NCBI GenBank assembly: GCA_021159235.1
Contig: JAGGSF010000042.1
Location: 1 to 18,545 of the forward strand
Direction: 5' to 3'
Length of the DNA: 18,545 nt
Source: Deltaproteobacteria bacterium
GTDB taxonomy: Bacteria > Campylobacterota_A > Desulfurellia > JAGGSF01
This document shows positions 1 through 5,209 of this stretch, in pieces (position 1 is the stretch's first letter; every line of letters begins with the position of its first letter). Both the position numbers and the translations under genes were made by a program. The notes beneath the pieces are model-generated. The model saw only the letters and a list, made by a program, of their open reading frames with translations, searched no databases and was not told where the DNA came from.

Positions 1-1
1 C

Positions 2-109
2 TTAAGCTCTGTTTTAGAACAGGAGATAAGAGAATATTATATAATAAACGGGTTTGAGTATCTTGTGGGAAAAATCAACGGTGAATTAAATAAGCGACAA
101 AATAAATAG
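2..109 (+). CDS. C-terminal fragment of an unidentified protein
   Basis: An open frame enters from the left edge and ends at a TAG at 107-109, giving the last 35 residues of a protein. The tail is charged and helix-prone, with a Glu/Arg/Tyr-rich stretch, a short hydrophobic patch (GFEYLVG) and a Lys/Asn/Gln-rich end. No family can be named from so little sequence. It converges on the porin gene. The hairpin at 171-201 has no T-run on this strand, so no terminator is visible for this gene. The other two + strand frames stop inside this stretch, which supports this frame modestly. Confidence 0.45.
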   Translation, partial: LSSVLEQEIREYYIINGFEYLVGKINGELNKRQNK

Positions 110-160
110 CAGAGCAAATCTGTGATAAATATTCTTCATCCAGAGGCTAATATTCTTTTT

Positions 161-201
161 AAACAAAAAACCCCGTGCAGTAGAAAAACTACTGCACGGG
201 G
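161..201 (-). terminator. Rho-independent terminator of the porin gene
   Basis: A perfect 13-bp stem (171-183 with 189-201, arm CCCCGTGCAGTAG) with a 5-nt A loop lies 16 bases past the porin stop codon. Read on the - strand it is followed directly by TTTTTTGTTT. On the + strand no T-run follows, so it acts in one direction. Confidence 0.93.
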
Positions 202-217
202 AAAACCTCAGCCAGAT

Positions 218-1429
218 TTAGAAGTTGTACTTAAACACCAGGCTGTACTGAGAACCCTTGTCCTTCTTCGTTCCACTCCTTAGCTGATAGGTGGTCTTCG
301 GTCTCTCATACTCAAATGCAATTGATGTAACCTTTGTGGTTTTCACACTACCACCGATATAGTAAGCCTCATTCTTCTTTACAATGTCTGTTCCTGCGCC
401 TGCGCGAACCTTGTCTGAATCCTTGATCTTGGTCATGGCATAGCCGCCCCAGGCTGCAAACTGTGGAATAGGAGTAATCTTTGCTCCCACATGCCAGGAG
501 TGACCCTTCGTTGCCTTCACATCATCATCTTCCACATAGAAGGATGGCGGTTTACGACTACTTGAATTAAGAGCCATCATGCCGGTTGCACCCTTGAAGT
601 AGTTGTAATCTGCCTTCAGTGTGATCCAGTTGATGGGCACAGCCAAACCTGCTGTTACTATATCAAAGTGCTTCTTCTTCTCTTCGGAAGTTTTAGCCAA
701 TTTTACAGCCTCATAGCCGTAGCCTGCATAAACTGTGATGGGTGAACCGAAATAGGTCTTAATTTTACCGGTTAATTTGCCTGCTACTCCTGGCATCGTG
801 GTTCTATTCACTACTAAACCACCTGTACCTGTTACATATCCCTTCATCTCCTGAGCCGCTACCTCTGGAATCAAAGTAACCTGACCTAAATCAAATGTGC
901 CGCCTGCCTGCACCTTACGCACAAAGTAAGAATCATTGCCGCTCCAGCCAAAACCTGCCATACCTATGGGCATAATGGTATATGTTCCCTGATTCAAGAA
1001 ATTGGCATCCTTACCCACACGGACATAATAGTTTTCTATATCGTGCTGCAGATAGGCTTTTCTCAAACGCAAGGACTTATCAGTTCCAGACTTACCGGCA
1101 AAATCCGCTTCAATCTTTCCACTGACACCGATATCCGGTGTATTGAGCTTCAAGCCTATTCTCGTCCATCTGCCTGTGGCTTTAAAGTAGGTTTTGTTCT
1201 GTTTTGCTTCAGCCGTTCCACCTGCTGATGATTCATTTGCCACATTGTTGTAATAAGTGGTGTTTGTTCCCATCTTCTTGGACCAGGTGAAGTCCGCTCT
1301 TACAAAACCGTAGACAGAAATATTTGTATCACCTTTGGTGGCTACCGTCCCGGCATGTGCTGTGCCTGCTGCCACCATTCCGCCTACCAACGCTGCTGCC
1401 GCTACCAAGCTAATCACGCGTCTCTTCAT
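218..1429 (-). CDS. Outer-membrane porin-like beta-barrel protein
   Basis: This 403-residue protein probably forms an outer-membrane channel. The N-terminus MKRRVISLVAAAALVGGMVA is a Sec signal peptide: two Arg, a hydrophobic core, and an AHA cleavage site near residue 26. The mature start (around SVYGFVRADFTW) resembles DcaP-like and other Gram-negative porins. The body alternates polar and hydrophobic residues as barrel strands do, and the last residue is Phe (YSLVFKYNF), the usual barrel-assembly signal. I chose the ATG at 1429 because AAGGAGG lies 5 nt upstream and the signal peptide begins there. An in-frame ATG at 1480 would add 17 charged residues before the signal peptide. The gene stands alone between its own promoter and terminator. 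The substrate cannot be inferred. Confidence 0.85.
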   Translation of the reverse strand: MKRRVISLVAAAALVGGMVAAGTAHAGTVATKGDTNISVYGFVRADFTWSKKMGTNTTYYNNVANESSAGGTAEAKQNKTYFKATGRWTRIGLKLNTPDIGVSGKIEADFAGKSGTDKSLRLRKAYLQHDIENYYVRVGKDANFLNQGTYTIMPIGMAGFGWSGNDSYFVRKVQAGGTFDLGQVTLIPEVAAQEMKGYVTGTGGLVVNRTTMPGVAGKLTGKIKTYFGSPITVYAGYGYEAVKLAKTSEEKKKHFDIVTAGLAVPINWITLKADYNYFKGATGMMALNSSSRKPPSFYVEDDDVKATKGHSWHVGAKITPIPQFAAWGGYAMTKIKDSDKVRAGAGTDIVKKNEAYYIGGSVKTTKVTSIAFEYERPKTTYQLRSGTKKDKGSQYSLVFKYNF

Positions 1430-1508
1430 ACTTTCCTCCTTAAAATTTCCTGATTTTTTCTTTAACATACTTCTTTCCATCCTTTTCTTCTCACCTCCTT
1501 AAAAACTT

Positions 1509-1537
1509 AATTTAGCACAGTTTTAAGCCTCTGTCAA
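1509..1537 (-). promoter_or_regulatory. sigma70-type promoter of the porin gene
   Basis: On the - strand a perfect TTGACA (1532-1537) is separated by 17 bp from TAAATT (1509-1514). Transcription would start near 1502, giving a leader of about 70 nt to the ATG at 1429, with AAGGAGG sequences before both the 1480 and the 1429 starts. Confidence 0.8.
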
Positions 1538-1595
1538 GGAAATCTAAAACTTTCCTTAATCAGTATTGGAATTTTAATGTTCTTTTTTGATTTGT

Positions 1596-1686
1596 CAAGA
1601 GAAACTTTGTCTTTTGACAAAGTTTCTCTTGCAAACGCTGGAAGCGTTTGTCAAGTCCCTTGCAACTGCCAGAGGCAGTTGTCAAG
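1596..1686. repeat. Array of three linked hairpins with shared CTTG/CAAG arms
   Basis: Three inverted repeats are packed end to end. Hairpin A is a perfect 16-bp stem (1596-1611 with 1616-1631, 4-nt loop). Hairpin B (1628-1655) and hairpin C (1659-1686) share one design on the + strand: CTTG, then an 8-bp arm (CAAACGCT in B, CAACTGCC in C), a 3-nt loop, the complementary arm, one unpaired T, then CAAG. The inner five bases of B and C differ but both pair perfectly. A and B share the CTTG at 1628-1631, so they compete. On the - strand every CAAG edge reads CTTGACAA, so TTGACA occurs three times. On the + strand the array ends in GGATTTTTT, which is terminator-like. Function is unknown. It lies about 60 bp upstream of the porin -35 box. 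Confidence 0.75.
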
Positions 1687-1700
1687 GATTTTTTACTTAA

Positions 1701-1816
1701 AGTGTGATTACTATTTAAAAATGTCATAAAACCTCCAAAGGAGGTTTTACGGCAATTTGTAAAATTGTCACATGATCTTACTAAATAGAAAGGTGTGGCA
1801 CTTGATTTAGCAATGA
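1701..1816. repeat. 116-bp dispersed repeat, copy 1
   Basis: This segment is repeated at 4847-4962 in the same orientation, with differences only at 1798 (G versus A) and 1811 (C versus T). It holds a perfect 9-bp hairpin (AAAACCTCC, loop AAA, GGAGGTTTT, 1728-1748), a CAATT/AATTG stem just after it, and outer pairing of CTATTTA with TAAATAG. The ends form imperfect terminal inverted repeats of about 21 bp (TGATTACTA inward on the left, complement TCATTACTA on the right in copy 2). No open frame and no clear target-site duplication are visible. A non-autonomous mobile element (MITE-like) or a repeated structured element are both possible. Confidence 0.85.
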
Positions 1817-1827
1817 TAGTTTTAGAA

Positions 1828-1855
1828 TTGATTTTTGCAAGTAGAGAAATAAGAT
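1828..1855 (+). promoter_or_regulatory. Possible promoter of the 1879 gene
   Basis: TTGATT (1828-1833), a 16-bp spacer and TAAGAT (1850-1855) lie just outside the repeat, giving a start near 1862 and a short leader. The match is moderate (four of six bases in each box). Confidence 0.45.
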
Positions 1856-1878
1856 GTTTTTAGTTGGGGATTTGAAAA

Positions 1879-2730
1879 ATGAAAGAATATGGTCTTTTGT
1901 TCAGTGATGGACATAATTTAAAAATGATGAATTTCAATGAGAAGAGGATAGTGTGTTTAGAAAATGTAGAGGGATGGACATACGATGCAGAAGTGCACAA
2001 CGGTGATGTATATTATGTTTGTAACCTGCTGTGGGGAAGATACGAAATTAGACGGTTGATGGAAAGGGGAAAGAAATACATTCGTTCGCAATATATAAGT
2101 GAGGTTCTCTCCTTAGAAGACAGAATTGTAGATGTGGGATTGTATGGAATCTGCGATACAGAAAGCGGCGAGATGATTATTCCCATGGAAGAGATGAAGA
2201 GAGAGGGCATATATTTTATAAACACCATCTTTAGATACAGAAAAGAGATTGCTGTCGGTGTAACATATATCAGTCACAGAAAGTATAAGGATCATTCCTG
2301 TGGCATTGTATTGGTTGACCTAGAGAAGGGGAAAATAGGGGAAGAGATAATACATTATGATACAAACTTATACAGTTTAAAGAACGAACAGAGATGGCAG
2401 GCTCGGATGTTGAATGAAAAAGAGATTGTAAGTTGTGTTTACCGAAAACACTTGGATATAGGTGGGAAAAAGATTGAAGGAACAGAAGTGGAGAAAAACG
2501 GAATGATCTGGAGAATAACACCCACCCGAGATGTAGTATGGTATTCGGGCTATGGCTTAGGTGGTATTAAGTGGTTCAATTTGACTGCAAACAGTGGAGG
2601 AAGTATAATGGATAATTCAATCCATCAATCTTCCATTTTTCCCGATTGGATTCCTGCTCTTAAGTCGATATCAAAAGAAGTGTGGGATAGACTTGTTCCT
2701 AAGGCTGTTGAATACGCACTGTGTAACTAA
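1879..2730 (+). CDS. Hypothetical protein, 283 aa, no recognised family
   Basis: I do not recognise this protein. It has no signal peptide or membrane span, so it is probably cytoplasmic. The sequence is rich in short beta-like segments with aromatic residues and turns (for example GDVYYVCNLLWGRYEIRRL and CGIVLVDLEKGKIGEEII), as in beta-propeller-like proteins, but no clear repeat unit can be fixed by eye. The ATG at 1879 is preceded by GGGG (1866-1869) at a long spacing, a weak ribosome site. The gene is convergent with the DUF2201 gene and overlaps its 3' end by 4 bp, with no terminator visible between them. It lies between the two 116-bp repeats with the MoxR/DUF2201 pair, which suggests, but does not show, a shared function. 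Reading-frame length and composition support a real gene. Confidence 0.7.
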   Translation: MKEYGLLFSDGHNLKMMNFNEKRIVCLENVEGWTYDAEVHNGDVYYVCNLLWGRYEIRRLMERGKKYIRSQYISEVLSLEDRIVDVGLYGICDTESGEMIIPMEEMKREGIYFINTIFRYRKEIAVGVTYISHRKYKDHSCGIVLVDLEKGKIGEEIIHYDTNLYSLKNEQRWQARMLNEKEIVSCVYRKHLDIGGKKIEGTEVEKNGMIWRITPTRDVVWYSGYGLGGIKWFNLTANSGGSIMDNSIHQSSIFPDWIPALKSISKEVWDRLVPKAVEYALCN

Positions 2731-3815
2731 TCTTTATCATTGAGAGTTACCACACAACCAAAGGGGGCAGTTTTCCTGTTTCCTACCGAAACCCATATAA
2801 CAGGATAGGAAGGTGGATGGGAAGGGAATGTGCCACAGAGGTCAGTTAGATAAATGAGACAGGGAGGGAAAGGTAGGTTTTTCTCAACCCACTGGAATAC
2901 AGGTTCAAAGTTTGTACCTCCCCCTCCTCTTATCTTTTCCATTGCTTCTTGCAGTTGTCCTAAGGTAGCTATGGTGCATACTGCATGTACTTGGGCATCA
3001 CAGAAGATGAGGGTGAGCGAACAGGAGGGAAAATGCTGGATGATGCCCACAATCTCGGACAGAAACAGTGTCAATTCCTTTTTTGATATAGAGCCGGAGG
3101 TATCTATACCTACCGGAATGCCCGTTGTATCCCTCTTTAATCCTGGCAAGATGAGACCATCGTGAATATGCCTCCTGGATGGGGGATGCCAGGACCAGTC
3201 CATTAAAACATTCTCCATGATCAGTGATTTTAACATCCTTCTCCAGGAAAGACGAGGTTTAGCAAAGAGGTCAATCAGTCGTTGTTCCGATGAAGAAGAA
3301 TCACCTTGATCGCGTAAAGTGTTGATGGTTTGAGTAACCCTACTTCTCCATTTTTGCTGTGCTTTAGTTCTTCTCGACTCATCCATGGAGAAATCATGAT
3401 GTTCGTCTATAATTCTATACCGAAACTCGGGCAGCAGGGCATAAATTTCTTCTGCATATAAGCCGTGATAACATTTGTTGTACAATGCCTGTTTTGGTTT
3501 TTCACCCACACCTGCCTCCAGAAGTATGCTGTTTACCGCAAAATCACAGGCTGCATCCCACTTCTCCTTTATTCTCGTTTCACGGCGGGAGAAATGATCC
3601 AGTATACAGTGCAATATCTCATGTCCAATCATAAATTGGAGCTCTTCTACGGACAATGAAGAAATAAACCGGGGGTTTATGTACAGCTTTTCATAGTCCG
3701 TCTTTATGGTCTGTACAGATGATGTAAATACAATGTTAAAATGCAGAGCCAATCGGCCGAAGAAAGGGCTTTTAAGAAGTAGCTGGGCGCGCGCTTTTTC
3801 AATTTTTTTCATCAT
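2727..3815 (-). CDS. DUF2201 protein: putative metallopeptidase domain plus VWA-like domain
   Basis: This 362-residue protein pairs with the MoxR ATPase upstream. The N-terminal half carries a zincin-type HEILH (residues 65-69) followed by His74, then WDAACDFAVN (86-95), matching the DUF2201 N-terminal putative metallopeptidase. The C-terminal third is VWA-like: DTSGSIS resembles a MIDAS DxSxS motif, GGGGTNFEP supplies the conserved Thr, and IYLTDLCGTFP is the family's typical Asp-containing strand. I chose ATG 3815 because it overlaps the MoxR stop as ATGA, typical of translational coupling, and because the family motif EKARAQLLLKSPFF then falls near the N-terminus. An in-frame ATG at 3854 is the alternative (375 aa). 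Substrate is unknown. It may act as the effector or adaptor of the MoxR ATPase. No membrane segment is seen. Confidence 0.85.
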   Translation of the reverse strand: MMKKIEKARAQLLLKSPFFGRLALHFNIVFTSSVQTIKTDYEKLYINPRFISSLSVEELQFMIGHEILHCILDHFSRRETRIKEKWDAACDFAVNSILLEAGVGEKPKQALYNKCYHGLYAEEIYALLPEFRYRIIDEHHDFSMDESRRTKAQQKWRSRVTQTINTLRDQGDSSSSEQRLIDLFAKPRLSWRRMLKSLIMENVLMDWSWHPPSRRHIHDGLILPGLKRDTTGIPVGIDTSGSISKKELTLFLSEIVGIIQHFPSCSLTLIFCDAQVHAVCTIATLGQLQEAMEKIRGGGGTNFEPVFQWVEKNLPFPPCLIYLTDLCGTFPSHPPSYPVIWVSVGNRKTAPFGCVVTLNDKD

Positions 3816-4795
3816 AATATGAGATGCTGAAACTTGTGACAGAAATCTCTCCATCTGTTGCAGGTTCTGAGTAAAATACCGGATTTTAGTGCATCACGGG
3901 CGAGAAGGATGGAAAATTCCCTCCTATCAATGTTTAGTATATAATCTAACAGTTTTTCTTTACAATCTCCTTGACTCTTAGCGTAACGGATAAGCATTCC
4001 ACAAACGGCATACATTCTGGATGGTTCTTTAAAGGTGATGTGCTGAGAAAGGATCTGGGAGGGGGAAGGTAAATCTTTGTAAATGTTCAGAAAGGTGATG
4101 AACTCTGCCATGACACCTTCTCCCACCGTAGATGAGACAGCGATCTCCAGATCTACTCCTGCTTTAAGGGCTCGGGAGCAATATTCCCAGCTTCGGGGGG
4201 TGGGGAAGGTATTTTCATCTTTGTTAAATTTGAACAAAAGCTCGGGTCTAAAATTTAAAAATGCAATGATACGGGTGTCTATATCGTTTTTAAATGCCCA
4301 CTCCTTCCAGTCTTCCAGATTTGGTTCCAGTTCAAGATGCAAGAAACGGTTTCTTAACGCTACAGGCATCTGGAATGTAACCGTCGCATCTTCCATTCTG
4401 TTTCCAGCAGCAACTACCGCCCAGTTCTCAGGTAAACTGTATTCCCCGATTCTTCTGTCCAGAATCAATTGGTAGGATGCAGCCTGGATTAGGGGTGGTG
4501 CAACATTCAGTTCATCTAAAAACAGTATTCCTTTTTCTCCATCCTTTTCCACTTGAGGTAAGAATACAGGAGGAAGCCAGATTGCACGGTCTCCTTTAAT
4601 AGCCGGCAGTCCTCTCAAATCGGTGGGATCCAGCTGAGCTACCCTTAAATCTATAAACTCAATCTTTCTCTTTTCTGCTACCTGGCGGGTAATAGCGGAT
4701 TTACCAATTCCTGGTGCACCCCACACAAATACCGGTATCCGGGCTTCTGTAACCTTCTGTAGAGTAGAATACAACTGTTTCGGCGTCAATTTCAT
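3812..4795 (-). CDS. MoxR-family AAA+ ATPase (AAA_5 type)
   Basis: A 327-residue AAA+ ATPase of the MoxR/dynein-related class, probably a chaperone-like remodeller acting with the VWA-domain partner encoded next. Visible motifs are Walker A GAPGIGKS (26-33), Walker B ILFLDE (90-95), sensor-1 Asn in VVAAGNR (127-133) and an arginine-finger region ALRNRF (146-151). The start ATG at 4795 (MKLTPKQLYS) is chosen by homology. Upstream in-frame ATGs at 4801 and 4816 would lie almost on or in the -10 box. There is no Shine-Dalgarno. The promoter places the transcript start within a few bases of the ATG, so the mRNA looks leaderless. The stop TGA overlaps the next gene's ATG. MoxR-DUF2201 pairs are a known recurring arrangement, but targets are rarely known. 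Confidence 0.9.
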   Translation of the reverse strand: MKLTPKQLYSTLQKVTEARIPVFVWGAPGIGKSAITRQVAEKRKIEFIDLRVAQLDPTDLRGLPAIKGDRAIWLPPVFLPQVEKDGEKGILFLDELNVAPPLIQAASYQLILDRRIGEYSLPENWAVVAAGNRMEDATVTFQMPVALRNRFLHLELEPNLEDWKEWAFKNDIDTRIIAFLNFRPELLFKFNKDENTFPTPRSWEYCSRALKAGVDLEIAVSSTVGEGVMAEFITFLNIYKDLPSPSQILSQHITFKEPSRMYAVCGMLIRYAKSQGDCKEKLLDYILNIDRREFSILLARDALKSGILLRTCNRWRDFCHKFQHLIL

Positions 4796-4804
4796 GCACA
4801 TTAT

Positions 4805-4832
4805 ATTATAAACCAAGACTTTATCTTTTCAA
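4805..4832 (-). promoter_or_regulatory. Promoter of the moxR-DUF2201 pair (leaderless type)
   Basis: On the - strand TTGAAA (4827-4832), a 16-bp spacer and a perfect TATAAT (4805-4810). The ATG at 4795 begins 9 nt after the -10 box, so the 5' leader would be only a few bases and carries no ribosome-binding site. Confidence 0.75.
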
Positions 4833-4846
4833 CTTTAAATACAAAC

Positions 4847-4962
4847 AGTGTGATTACTATTTAAAAATGTCATAAAACCTCCAAAGGAGGTTTTACGGCA
4901 ATTTGTAAAATTGTCACATGATCTTACTAAATAGAAAGGTGTGACACTTGATTTAGTAATGA
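4847..4962. repeat. 116-bp dispersed repeat, copy 2
   Basis: Second copy of the 1701-1816 element, same orientation, 114 of 116 bases identical. Here the terminal repeats pair better: ATTACTA at the left end pairs with TAGTAAT at the right end, whereas copy 1 has TAGCAAT. A 7-bp stem TGTCACA (4912-4918) with TGTGACA (4940-4946) is kept as a G-U pair in copy 1. The copy fills most of the gap between the divergent moxR and trp promoters. Confidence 0.85.
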
Positions 4963-4994
4963 CAGGATTCGAAATCACACGGTGGTAATTTCCC

Positions 4995-5023
4995 TTGACA
5001 ATAAACATAAAAATACATATCCT
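4995..5023 (+). promoter_or_regulatory. trp operon promoter
   Basis: Perfect TTGACA (4995-5000), 17-bp spacer, TATCCT (5018-5023, four of six consensus bases). Transcription should begin near 5030, at or just before the ATG of the Trp-rich leader peptide at 5031. No obvious TrpR-type palindrome was identified. Confidence 0.75.
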
Positions 5024-5030
5024 CATATCC

Positions 5031-5084
5031 ATGAAGATGATATTCAAGGTTTGGTGGTGGGCAGGTTTACCTGTCCGCCAGTAA
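5031..5084 (+). CDS. trpL: trp operon leader peptide (trpL-like), 17 aa with three consecutive Trp
   Basis: The frame from ATG 5031 to TAA 5082-5084 encodes MKMIFKVWWWAGLPVRQ. Codons 8-10 (5052-5060) are TGG-TGG-TGG, a concentration of Trp codons not expected by chance directly between a promoter and trpE. It lies in the right place for ribosome-mediated attenuation: the Trp codons run into hairpin arm 1 and the stop codon sits just after arm 2. The ATG is 7 nt after the -10 box with no Shine-Dalgarno, so translation would be leaderless. A second in-frame ATG at 5037 is an alternative start with the same Trp codons. The role is to sense charged tRNA-Trp; the peptide itself is probably not functional. 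Confidence 0.88.
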   Translation: MKMIFKVWWWAGLPVRQ

Positions 5085-5124
5085 GCTTGAGATAATTTAA
5101 CTCAAGCCGCCTGGCGCAGACAGG
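5056..5124 (+). promoter_or_regulatory. trp attenuator: pause hairpin 1:2 and antiterminator 2:3
   Basis: Arm 1 (5056-5065, GGTGGGCAGG, overlapping the Trp codons) pairs with arm 2 (5070-5079, CCTGTCCGCC). Arm 2 extended to 5081 pairs alternatively with arm 3 (5111-5124): CCTGTC with GACAGG and CGCCAG with CTGGCG, leaving a 2-nt bulge. Between arms 2 and 3 a nested 7-bp hairpin (GCTTGAG 5085-5091 with CTCAAGC 5101-5107) shortens the span. A ribosome stalled on the Trp codons would cover arm 1 and free arm 2 for the antiterminator. A ribosome at the leader stop (5082-5084) would cover arm 2. This is the classical attenuation logic, inferred from base pairing. Confidence 0.85.
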
Positions 5125-5154
5125 AGAAGGATGTCTGAGCCGGCGGCTATTTTT
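5105..5154 (+). terminator. trp attenuator terminator (3:4 hairpin)
   Basis: AGCCGCC (5105-5111), GGC (5113-5115) and CAGACA (5117-5122) pair with TGTCTG (5132-5137), GCC (5139-5141) and GGCGGCT (5142-5148), with one bulged T and one mismatch and a 9-nt loop. It is followed by ATTTTTG. Its left arm is the same sequence used by the antiterminator, so the two are mutually exclusive. Confidence 0.88.
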
Positions 5155-5159
5155 GTATG

Positions 5160-5196
5160 GGCTTGACGGCTCGGATGGGTCGTCAAGCCTTTTTTT
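5160..5196 (+). terminator. Second, tandem Rho-independent terminator before trpE
   Basis: A perfect 9-bp stem (GGCTTGACG 5160-5168 with CGTCAAGCC 5181-5189, 12-nt loop) is followed by seven T residues. It lies 6 bases past the first terminator's T-run and 4 bases before the trpE ribosome-binding site. GAGCCG in arm 4 (5137-5142) could pair with CGGCTC (5167-5172) at the loop edge of this hairpin, offering a possible link between the two; this is inference. Confidence 0.88.
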
Positions 5197-5209
5197 GTTT
5201 GGAGACTTT

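Noticed and set aside
1697-1820. Repeats as a CRISPR array
   Set aside because: Only two copies 3 kb apart, no regular spacers and no cas genes.
4083-4475. A + strand frame of 130 codons opposite moxR
   Set aside because: Shadow of the ATPase gene with its Walker and sensor motifs on the other strand; no ribosome site or promoter supports it.
5153-5209. An N-terminal extension of trpE from ATG 5153 (19 extra codons)
   Set aside because: The segment is the T-run flank and the second terminator hairpin, and the Gly/Ser-rich and Leu/Phe residues it encodes match no TrpE. ATG 5210 has a proper ribosome site.
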